From Herbaspirillum sp. WKF16 (GTDB lineage: Bacteria > Pseudomonadota > Gammaproteobacteria > Burkholderiales > Burkholderiaceae_D): 64,000 nt of DNA. Made by a program: the position numbers and the translations under genes. The stretch is taken from contig NZ_CP118632.1 of the NCBI RefSeq assembly GCF_028993615.1, positions 1,798,001 through 1,862,000 on the forward strand, in the 5' to 3' direction. Shown here in pieces: positions 26,472 to 32,851 of the stretch. Below the pieces are notes generated by a model. It was given only the letters and a program-made list of their open reading frames with translations, was not told where the DNA came from and searched no databases. Within the stretch, counting starts at the first letter, position 1, and each line of letters begins with the position of its first letter.

Positions 26472-27085
26472 AGCTCCTGCATATTTCCGCCAGTCCGCGC
26501 AAGGAGGCCTCGAACGCCTGGTGGCTGTCGCAGCAGATCGTCGAACGGGTGGCGCGCGGCTCTGGCGCGGCCGCCGTCACCGTGCGCGACCTGTACGCCG
26601 ACCCGATCGCCCACGTCGACAGCGAATACGCCGACGCGCTCGGCTCGCCCGTGTATGCCGGCGACGAAACCCGGGCCGGCGGCGCGCTGGCGCTGTCCGA
26701 GCAGTTGATCCGCGAACTGGAGGCGGCCGATGCGGTGGTGATCGGCACGCCGATGCACAACTACACCGTGCCTTCCACGCTCAAGGCCTGGATCGACCAC
26801 GTGGTGCGCGTGCGCCGCACCTTCGCCATCACGCCGGACGGCAAGGCGGGCTTGCTGCGCGACCGGCCGGTGCACGTCGGCGTGGTGTCGGGCGGACGCT
26901 TCTCCGGCCCCGGCGCGCGCCAGGCGGATTTCCTTACGCCCTACCTGAAGGTGGCGCTGGCCACCATCGGCCTGCACGACGTGCGCTTCTACAGCATGGA
27001 AGGCCTGGCCGCCGGCGCTGAGATGGTCAGGGCCGAGCGCGAGCGCGTGGCCATGGTGCTGGATGGCGCATTTTCAAGGGCGTGA
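26468..27085 (+). CDS. azoR: FMN-dependent NADH-azoreductase / flavodoxin-fold quinone reductase
   Basis: 205 residues, the usual AzoR length. The FMN phosphate loop is SASPRKEASNAWWLS at the N-terminus and the second FMN loop is PMHNYTVPSTLKAWIDHVVR (~95-115), followed by GGRFSGPG. AzoR enzymes reduce quinones and azo compounds with NADH. The gene overlaps the GNAT gene by 4 bp and is followed by a terminator. Confidence 0.9.
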   Translation: MKLLHISASPRKEASNAWWLSQQIVERVARGSGAAAVTVRDLYADPIAHVDSEYADALGSPVYAGDETRAGGALALSEQLIRELEAADAVVIGTPMHNYTVPSTLKAWIDHVVRVRRTFAITPDGKAGLLRDRPVHVGVVSGGRFSGPGARQADFLTPYLKVALATIGLHDVRFYSMEGLAAGAEMVRAERERVAMVLDGAFSRA

Positions 27086-27116
27086 CAGGCCGGAAGGATA
27101 GATAAGGAGGAGATTT

Positions 27117-27145
27117 CCGGCGGCTGAGGTCGCCGGATTTTTTTT
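27117..27145 (+). terminator. Rho-independent terminator after azoR
   Basis: Stem CCGGCG / CGCCGG with an eight-base loop, followed by ATTTTTTTT. Confidence 0.85.
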
Positions 27146-27157
27146 GCAAAAAAATCC

Positions 27158-27186
27158 CTTGAAAAGAAAAAAGCGCGTCCCTAGAT
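27158..27186 (+). promoter_or_regulatory. Sigma-32 heat-shock promoter of the Hsp20 gene
   Basis: CTTGAAA (27158-27164) matches the sigma-32 -35 element exactly. After a 14-bp spacer comes CCCTAGAT (27179-27186), close to the -10 consensus CCCCATnT. It lies about 70 bp before the Hsp20 start codon. Confidence 0.75.
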
Positions 27187-27192
27187 CAGTAC

Positions 27193-27253
27193 CAGCAGAT
27201 GCTCAAACGCGAGGTCTGCCAACAAATCATCGCTTACTTGAAAAGGATATTTT
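27193..27253 (+). promoter_or_regulatory. Hsp20 5' leader with ROSE-like RNA thermometer candidate
   Basis: The ~60-nt leader expected from the heat-shock promoter contains UCGCU (27230-27234), 8 nt before the AAGGA ribosome site. This resembles the U-Y-GCU / AGGA pairing that defines ROSE thermometers in small heat-shock genes. Pairing is inferred by eye only. Confidence 0.35.
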
Positions 27254-27709
27254 ATGCGTAGCTTCGACTTCTCCCCCCTGTACCGCACCGCAATCGGCTT
27301 TGATCGCCTGGCCCAGATGTTCGACAACGCCCAGCGCGCCGATCAGCCGAGCTACCCGCCGTACAACATCGAACTGGTGGCCGAAGACAAATACCGCATC
27401 ACGATGGCCGTCGCCGGCTTCGCCCGCGGCGAGATCGAGATCGAGACCGAGAATGAAACCCTCAAGATCACCGGCCGTAAGCAGAAGGAAGACCAGCAGG
27501 TCAACTTCCTGCACCGCGGCATCGCCGCCCGCGATTTCGAGCAGCGCTTCCAGCTGGCCAACCATATCAAGGTGACCGGCGCCAGCCTGGAAAACGGCCT
27601 GCTCAACATCGAGCTGGTGCGCGAAATCCCGGAAGCGCTCAAGCCGCGCAAGATCGACATCGGCGCGCCCGAGAGCAATGTGCAGCGCCTGGATCGCGCA
27701 GCTGCCTAA
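27254..27709 (+). CDS. ibpA: Small heat-shock protein, Hsp20/IbpA family
   Basis: 151 residues. The alpha-crystallin domain (~36-125) starts at PPYNIELVAEDKYRITMAVAGF and ends with GLLNIELVRE. The C-terminal I-x-I/V-type tail (KIDIGAP) matches IbpA/B chaperones that hold aggregated proteins. Heat-shock promoter and an AAGGA site lie upstream. The last 16 bp of the gene are included in a 224-bp downstream duplication. Confidence 0.93.
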   Translation: MRSFDFSPLYRTAIGFDRLAQMFDNAQRADQPSYPPYNIELVAEDKYRITMAVAGFARGEIEIETENETLKITGRKQKEDQQVNFLHRGIAARDFEQRFQLANHIKVTGASLENGLLNIELVREIPEALKPRKIDIGAPESNVQRLDRAAA

Positions 27710-27743
27710 GCTTCACCGCAACAATCCCGCCACGCGCGGCAAC

Positions 27744-27777
27744 GCCGTTCAGCTGAATGCTGAACGGCATTTTCTTT
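27744..27777 (+). terminator. Rho-independent terminator of the Hsp20 gene (copy 1)
   Basis: Stem GCCGTTCAGC / GCTGAACGGC with loop TGAAT, then ATTTTCTTT. An exact second copy lies 224 bp downstream at 27968-28001. Confidence 0.88.
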
Positions 27778-27812
27778 ATGCCTTTTCATCGGAGTCTGTT
27801 CGCTTAGAACGT

Positions 27813-27917
27813 CGCTGGGTTCCGGCCTTCGCCGGAACGACAAGCGAGGAGGAACTCGAACAGTCGAGGGCACAAGTTATCTCTTCCATGTCGTCCTGGC
27901 GAAGGCCAGGACCCAGC
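27813..27917. repeat. REPIN-like element (two inverted half-sites), copy 1
   Basis: Left half 27813-27842 has hairpin arms GTTCCGGC / GCCGGAAC. Right half 27889-27917, inverted, has GTCCTGGC / GCCAGGAC. Each half is flanked by the conserved CGCTGGG and CGACA blocks. A second copy is at 28037-28141. Confidence 0.8.
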
Positions 27918-27967
27918 TCGCGCAGCTGCCTAAGCTTCACCGCAACAATCCCGCCGCGCGCGGCAAC

Positions 27968-28001
27968 GCCGTTCAGCTGAATGCTGAACGGCATTTTCTT
28001 T
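27968..28001 (+). terminator. Duplicated terminator (copy 2)
   Basis: Same ten-base stem and T-rich tail as 27744-27777, produced by the 224-bp duplication. Confidence 0.85.
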
Positions 28002-28197
28002 ATGCCTTTTCACCGGAGTCTGTTCGCTTAGAACGTCGCTGGGTTCCGGCCTTCGCCGGAACGACAAGCGAGGAGGAACTCGAACAGTCGAGGGCACAAG
28101 TTATCTCTTCCATGTCGTCCTGGCGAAGGCCAGGACCCAGCGTCGTTCGTCGCGACACAAGAGCGGCAAGCCGATACACCTCATCGCCACAACGATA

Positions 28198-28226
28198 TGA
28201 ACACCCGCCGGCGATTTCTGTATAAT
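28198..28226 (+). promoter_or_regulatory. Sigma-70 promoter candidate with perfect -10
   Basis: TGAACA (28198-28203), a 17-bp spacer and TATAAT (28221-28226). The next gene starts 312 bp downstream at 28538. In between (28227-28537) I see no convincing gene, so this is a long leader or a small RNA. Confidence 0.5.
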
Positions 28227-28537
28227 CGCCGCAAATATTCCCGGGCCGTCGTTCGATCGAACCTGGAATACGTAAGCGTTCACGTCAACCAACGCGTCCA
28301 TCCGGCATCGCTTGCCAAGTGCGACTACGTTCGCATGCGATGCCACAGACGCCATGGTGAAAACTTGAAACGACTTTATCCGCCGGTGCATTCCCTTGCC
28401 CAGACTGGCCTTCGCTCCCACCCCGAACCGCAATCGTCGTCCTGCGCCCGGCGGCGCCAGGCGCGCGCTTGCATCCCTTCGTCCCGACCGTCCTCGCGCG
28501 CCGGCGCGCCGCGCGTCTGCGCACAGCGAGGCCGCGC

Positions 28538-29731
28538 ATGAGCATCGACATGAACCTCCAAGACAATACCCAGGAGCGCTCCGCCGCCCGCAACCTGCTG
28601 CCGCTGGTGGCCATCGTGTTTTCCGGCTTCCTCGCCATCGGCATCCCGCTGCCGGCCTTGCCGCTGCACGTCAACGGCACGCTGGGCTACAGCGCCGCCG
28701 TGGTCGGCTGGATCGTCGGTATCCAATCCTTCGCCACCATCCTCACGCGCAAGTTCGCCGGCTCCTGGTGCGACCGCCACGGGCCCAAGCAGTCGGTCTC
28801 GCTGGGCTTGCCGCTGGCGTCGGCTGCCGGCCTGCTGTACCTGGCCTCGACGCTGGTGGCCGACCCGCTCGGCAGCATCGCCGTGCTGACGCTGGGACGC
28901 CTGTTGATGGGGCCTGCCGAAAGCCTGTTCCTGACCGGCACCATGACCTGGGGCATCGGACGCGTGGGCATCGCCAAGACCGGCAAGGTGATGGCCTGGC
29001 AGGGCATCGCCATGTTCGCCGCTCTCGGCCTGGGCGGACCGCTCGGGGTGGCGATCCAGCAGCGCTTCGGTTTCGCCGGCATCGCCTGGACCACCATCCT
29101 GCTGCCGCTGGTGGGGTTCGCCGTGGCGCGCAGCCTGTCGGCGCTGGCAGTCACGCGCGGCAACGCGCAGGGCTTGTCCTTCAGCGGCGCGCTGGCGCTG
29201 ATCTGGCGCTTCGGCCTGGCACTGGCGCTGGCGGCGATGCCATTCGCCATCCTCACCAGCTTCCTGGTGCTGCTGTACGGCAGCCACGGCTGGCAGGGCG
29301 CGGGCTACGCCATCCTCGGCTTCTCCGCCGGCTACATCGGCGTGCGCCTGTTCTTCGCCCATTTGCCGGATCGCATCGGCGGCGCCCGGGTCGGCGCGGT
29401 GTCGGTGGCGATCGAACTGTGCGGCCAGCTGCTGCTGTGGCAGGCGCACGATCCGCTGGCGGCGCTGGCCGGCGCGGTATTGACCGGTATCGGTTTCTCG
29501 CTGGTGTTCCCCTCCATGGGCGTGCAGGCCATGGCGCGGGTGCCGGCCCATTCGCGCGGCATCGCGGTGGCTTGCTTCATGGCCTTCATCGATGTCGCCT
29601 CGGGGTTGACCGGCCCCATCGTCGGCGTGGTGATCGGCTGGTACGGCTATCCCGCCGCCTTCCTGGCCGGCGCGCTGGCCTGCGTGGCGGCGCTGGCGGT
29701 AATGGCGGCAGGCGCCTCGAAAAGACGCTGA
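28538..29731 (+). CDS. MFS transporter, YhhS-like
   Basis: 397 residues from the ATG at 28538. In-frame codons upstream exist but have unlikely Arg-rich composition. Twelve hydrophobic segments are present. The motif-A region between helices 2 and 3 reads FAGSWCDRHGPKQSVSLG. LLMGPAESLFLTGTMTWGIGRVG and GIGFSLVFPSMGVQAM resemble E. coli YhhS, implicated in glyphosate and drug export. Substrate here is unknown. The gene stands alone behind a long leader. Confidence 0.87.
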   Translation: MSIDMNLQDNTQERSAARNLLPLVAIVFSGFLAIGIPLPALPLHVNGTLGYSAAVVGWIVGIQSFATILTRKFAGSWCDRHGPKQSVSLGLPLASAAGLLYLASTLVADPLGSIAVLTLGRLLMGPAESLFLTGTMTWGIGRVGIAKTGKVMAWQGIAMFAALGLGGPLGVAIQQRFGFAGIAWTTILLPLVGFAVARSLSALAVTRGNAQGLSFSGALALIWRFGLALALAAMPFAILTSFLVLLYGSHGWQGAGYAILGFSAGYIGVRLFFAHLPDRIGGARVGAVSVAIELCGQLLLWQAHDPLAALAGAVLTGIGFSLVFPSMGVQAMARVPAHSRGIAVACFMAFIDVASGLTGPIVGVVIGWYGYPAAFLAGALACVAALAVMAAGASKRR

Positions 29732-29931
29732 GCTGTGGCGCGCCGATGACTATTTCCCAGTGGAACGTGACTTTTGGTTGACGCCGGTTACGTGCTTGGT
29801 TACGTTAATGGAAAAGCCGCGCCACCCGCCAACGGTGCAAGCGGCGAACCCCCGCGCCGCCAGATGGTCAAAGAAACATTGAAAGAATTGCAATGCATGC
29901 GTACATTGCGCGGGGCCACAGGGAGAAACGC

Positions 29932-30300
29932 ATGACTGAACATCCGTATCACCACATCAATCCGGAACCTCTGCTGGAGGCCATGGGCGGCGATGGCGCC
30001 GCCTGCCGCCACATGTTCGGCACCTTCGCCAAGAGCGCCCCGGCCACGTTCGCGCGGCTGGAGCAGGCCATCGCGGCCGACGACGCCCCGCAGGTCAAGC
30101 GCGAGGCGCACAGCCTGAAGAGCATGACGGCGCTGGTCGGCGCCGGCCCGCTGACCGATCAGCTCAAGGCGATCGAACAACTGTCCAGGGCCGAGCCGCC
30201 GCAAAGCGCCCGGCCGTTGCTGGCTGAGCTCAAGGCGCTGTTCAACGCCGTGGCGGCCGAAGTGAACCATTACGTGGAGCAGGTCGGCGTGCCGCACTGA
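29932..30300 (+). CDS. Stand-alone HPt (histidine phosphotransfer) domain protein
   Basis: 122 residues from the ATG at 29932 (GGGAGA upstream). A four-helix HPt bundle is indicated, with phospho-acceptor His60 in REAHSLKSMTALVGA, preceded by FAKSAPATFARLEQAIAADD. HPt proteins relay phosphate between hybrid kinases and response regulators. No kinase or receiver gene is in the window, so it is an orphan here. A 44-bp perfect palindrome follows 25 bp after the stop. Confidence 0.85.
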   Translation: MTEHPYHHINPEPLLEAMGGDGAACRHMFGTFAKSAPATFARLEQAIAADDAPQVKREAHSLKSMTALVGAGPLTDQLKAIEQLSRAEPPQSARPLLAELKALFNAVAAEVNHYVEQVGVPH

Positions 30301-30324
30301 TTTGCCGGCACGCCTCAAACCGTC

Positions 30325-30368
30325 ATGCAGAAGGGGCTGCAAGCCATGGCTTGCAGCCCCTTCTGCAT
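30325..30368. repeat. 44-bp perfect palindrome
   Basis: The left half begins ATGCAGAAGGGGCTGC and the right half ends GCAGCCCCTTCTGCAT; all 22 bases on each side are complementary with no loop offset. It could be the HPt transcription stop, although no T-run follows, or an operator for the HTH gene that begins immediately after. Confidence 0.9.
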
Positions 30369-30393
30369 GCTCGCCCTGACGACGGCATTCGGC

Positions 30394-30624
30394 ATGGACA
30401 CGCATACAGCGCGAAGCCAGCGCCTGCAGCTGATTTTTCAACTGACCCGCGCCGAAGCTGAACTGGCGATTCTCATCTCCTATCGCGACATCTCCCCGCA
30501 GGAGTGCGCGCAGGGCCGGGGTGTCTCGATCACCACGGTGCGCGCCCAGATCCAGGCCCTGTTTGTGACGGTCGGCATCTCCCGGCTTCCCCAACTGATC
30601 ACCACCATCCTGCAATTGGGATGA
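30394..30624 (+). CDS. Orphan LuxR/FixJ-type helix-turn-helix protein (small)
   Basis: 76 residues from the ATG at 30394; ATG at 30367 or 30325 are in-frame alternatives that would run through the palindrome. Almost the whole protein is a LuxR C-terminal HTH: LTRAEAELAILISYRDISPQE, then GVSITTVRAQIQALFVTVG as recognition helix and dimer helix. The N-terminal sensor domain found in full-length relatives (~370 residues) is absent. This may be a stand-alone regulator or the surviving 3' end of a larger gene. No strong ribosome site is visible. Confidence 0.6.
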   Translation: MDTHTARSQRLQLIFQLTRAEAELAILISYRDISPQECAQGRGVSITTVRAQIQALFVTVGISRLPQLITTILQLG

Positions 30625-30702
30625 GGCGGGCACCCCCTGGGCGGCCTCATGCCGGGCCATGGAATAATCACGCTTGTGGTCCAATCAGGCAAGGCGTGTT
30701 CA

Positions 30703-31431
30703 ATGACAGATGCGGTACATGATGAGGAGAGCGGCTCGCTCCGGTTCCACCCGCTGGGGCAATCCTTCTTCGATCAGGACAGCCCGGCACTGGCCCGCGC
30801 CCTGATCGGCAAGGTGCTGCGCCGCCGCTGGAAGGGCCAGTGGCTGTCCGCGCGCATCATCGAGACCGAAGCGTACCGGCTGGACGACAAGGGCAGCCAT
30901 GCGTCGCTGGGATACACGCACAAGCGGCGCGCGCTGTTCATGGACGCCGGCACCATCTACATGTATTACTCCCGCGGCGGCGATTCATTCAATATCAGCG
31001 CCGCCGGGCCCGGCAACGCGGTACTGATCAAGTCGGCCTATCCCTGGACGGACGCCATCGCCGGACCGGAGGCATTGGCCGTGATGCAGGCGGAGAATCC
31101 CGCCGCCGGCGGTGCGATGCGGCCGCCGGAACGGCTTTGCGGCGGCCAGGTCCAGCTGTGCCGGGCGCTGGCGTTGCGGGTGACGGAGTGGGATGCGCGC
31201 CAGTTCGATCTTGAGGAGTTGTTCGTCGACGACGTCGGCGAGTCGCCGCCGCTGCTGATCCAGGCCACGCGACTGGGCATCACGGCAGGGCGGGACGAGC
31301 ACTTGCCGTATCGTTTCGTCGATCCTGCCTATGCGCGGTTTTGCACGCGCAATCCCCTGCGTCGCGGGCAGGCGGCGCCGGAGCACTACCACTGGATCGA
31401 TGCGGACGGGAATGCGGCCGCGGCGCCGTGA
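30703..31431 (+). CDS. mpg: DNA-3-methyladenine glycosylase (Mpg/AAG family)
   Basis: 242 residues. The AAG fold is recognised by RALIGKVLRRR, the catalytic Glu in ARIIETEAYRLDDKGSHAS, the YMYYSRGG strand with the flipping Tyr, and the NPLRRG end. It excises alkylated purines to start base-excision repair. Start ATG at 30703 is favoured because upstream codons lack family similarity. It stands alone between the HTH and thioesterase genes. Confidence 0.93.
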   Translation: MTDAVHDEESGSLRFHPLGQSFFDQDSPALARALIGKVLRRRWKGQWLSARIIETEAYRLDDKGSHASLGYTHKRRALFMDAGTIYMYYSRGGDSFNISAAGPGNAVLIKSAYPWTDAIAGPEALAVMQAENPAAGGAMRPPERLCGGQVQLCRALALRVTEWDARQFDLEELFVDDVGESPPLLIQATRLGITAGRDEHLPYRFVDPAYARFCTRNPLRRGQAAPEHYHWIDADGNAAAAP

Positions 31432-31579
31432 CGCGCGCGCTGCAGCGAGTAGGCCGCGGGCGTTCCGGGCGCACGCAAGTCCGTGCAACTTGTCCGGTAC
31501 ATAATGCTCTATGATCAGGGCCCGCCCGGGCCCAGGTTTTATTATTGTTGAAGCATCGTCACCGGATCAGGTTGAATCT

Positions 31580-31972
31580 ATGTTTGTAAAACACTTCGAA
31601 GTGGACCCCGCGCATATCGATTTCCAGGGTGTGGTCGATGGTCTCTATTACCCGTTCTACATGGAGTGGACGCGGCACGCGTTCATGAAGGAAGGCCTCG
31701 GCATCGACATCGAGGAAGAATTCAAGCAGGGCAAGATGTACATGGTGCTGGAATACTCCCTGCGCTTCCGCAAGAGCCTGAAGAAAGGCGACAAGCTGGA
31801 AGTGACCTGCGCGCTGCAGAAGAACGAGAAGCGCAACCGCGTCAATTTCTTCCAGCAGATCAATGTGGATGGCGTGCCCTGCGCGGATGCCACCTTCGTC
31901 GCCACCTGCTTCGTCAACGGCCGTCCTTCGGTGCCGGAAGCGGTGGCGCAGGCGCTGACCAAGCTGGACTGA
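31580..31972 (+). CDS. Hotdog-fold acyl-CoA thioesterase (YbgC/4-HBT family)
   Basis: 130 residues. The 4HBT pattern is VDPAHIDFQGVVDGLYYPFYMEWTRH, in which the Asp of the HIDFQG loop takes the catalytic position, followed by the central helix and the RFRKSLKKGDKLEV strand. Such enzymes hydrolyse short or aromatic acyl-CoAs. It stands alone and is followed by a strong terminator. The substrate cannot be inferred. Confidence 0.87.
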   Translation: MFVKHFEVDPAHIDFQGVVDGLYYPFYMEWTRHAFMKEGLGIDIEEEFKQGKMYMVLEYSLRFRKSLKKGDKLEVTCALQKNEKRNRVNFFQQINVDGVPCADATFVATCFVNGRPSVPEAVAQALTKLD

Positions 31973-32000
31973 GCCGCGCGGCGACCCTGGTGCACAAGCA

Positions 32001-32031
32001 CGGCCCCTGATTTGTATCAGGGGCCGTTTTC
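32001..32031 (+). terminator. Rho-independent terminator after the thioesterase gene
   Basis: Stem CGGCCCCTGA / TCAGGGGCCG with loop TTTGTA, then TTTTCTT. A copy differing by one loop base occurs exactly 800 bp downstream at 32801. The minus-strand gene 32017-32361 ends inside this hairpin. Confidence 0.92.
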
Positions 32032-32361
32032 TTCGTCCCGGCGCTCCGTGACAATGGCCTTGCGTTGCGCCCGGTTTGCCTTGGAAATCTGCACGTAGGC
32101 GTAGCACCCCAGCAATTTGCTTGAAGCGATGGCCAGGCGAAGAAGCGCACCCTTGTCGACCGCTGCAAGCAGCGGTGCATCGTCGAGCTCCTGCGATTCA
32201 TGAAATTCGAGCAACGCCAGGAGCGCCGCCAACCCGTTGCCGACGTCGTGGGTGTATTCGGCCAGGGCCTTTTGATGGGATGGCGGGACGTCGTGGCGAT
32301 GCCAGGAGCATGGGCGAAACAATGGGGCGGCGGGATCGGCGGAAGGCGAGGCATCGGGCAT
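32017..32361 (-). CDS. Small protein of unknown function, histidine-kinase-dimerisation-like helix
   Basis: 114 residues from ATG at 32361, with GGAGA upstream. I do not recognise the family. The centre (EYTHDVGNGLAALLALLEF) resembles the H-box helix of histidine kinases or ChpT-like phosphotransferases, followed by a second long helix (DKGALLRLAIASSKLLGCYAYV). No ATP-binding domain is present. Its stop codon lies in the terminator hairpin. It lies in the islet with an XRE gene in the opposite direction. Confidence 0.55.
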   Translation of the reverse strand: MPDASPSADPAAPLFRPCSWHRHDVPPSHQKALAEYTHDVGNGLAALLALLEFHESQELDDAPLLAAVDKGALLRLAIASSKLLGCYAYVQISKANRAQRKAIVTERRDEENGP

Positions 32362-32512
32362 GAAATCTCCGTGACGGACAGAACCACACAGCTGATACAA
32401 AGCGGAATGTCACCAAAAAAGGGTCGTAAAAGCCGTGGTCGTATAGGGATCATATCGCGATGATGGCTGTATGCCAACAATTTCCCCACCACTTGAAAGA
32501 AGCCCGCACTTG

Positions 32513-32716
32513 ATGAATATCGGGGCGGCCATTCGCGCCCGGCGAAAAAACGCTGGTATCTCACAGGAAGCGCTCGCGGATGCGGCAGGCCTGGATCGGT
32601 CTCACATGGGGAAGATTGAGCGGGGCGAGCGCAATGTCACCGTGTTGAACATGGTGCGTATTGCCGATGCGTTGGGATGCCAGCTATCGACTCTGCTGCT
32701 TGAAGCGGATTTATAG
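32513..32716 (+). CDS. XRE-family helix-turn-helix regulator (small)
   Basis: 67 residues from ATG at 32513; an ATG at 32471 would add 14. The Cro/C1-type HTH covers almost all of it: IRARRKNAGISQEALADAAG, then LDRSHMGKIERGERNVTV and a final helix ending STLLLEADL. This single-domain type is common near small accessory loci. It is divergent from the unknown 114-residue gene, which it may control. Confidence 0.8.
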   Translation: MNIGAAIRARRKNAGISQEALADAAGLDRSHMGKIERGERNVTVLNMVRIADALGCQLSTLLLEADL

Positions 32717-32800
32717 CGGTTATGAAACTGCTTGGACTCAAGGCGAATAACAAGCGTATGTGTTTGCCCGTGAGAGACGGTGTTTGGCGGAATGAAAAAA

Positions 32801-32831
32801 CGGCCCCTGATTTGCATCAGGGGCCGTTTTT
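32801..32831. terminator. Rho-independent terminator, second copy of the 32001 hairpin
   Basis: Same ten-base stem as 32001-32026 with loop TTTGCA, followed by TTTTTC. Six A precede it, so it also terminates parC from the other strand. Confidence 0.92.
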
Positions 32832-32851
32832 CTTTTACTCGCGCGCGGCGA

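Larger units (their letters stand above)
27694..28141 (+). repeat. 224-bp tandem duplication of the Hsp20 3' flank
   Basis: Copy 1 (27694-27917) includes the last codons and stop of the Hsp20 gene, its terminator and a REPIN-like element. Copy 2 (27918-28141) repeats it with very few changes (for example CACGCG to CGCGCG and CATCGG to CACCGG). Together with the following leader this accounts for most of the 828-bp gene-free stretch 27710-28537. Confidence 0.93.

Noticed and set aside
28197-28541. 114-codon frame in the leader before the MFS gene
   Set aside because: Arg/Ser-rich composition, no ribosome site and no family resemblance; more likely untranslated leader.
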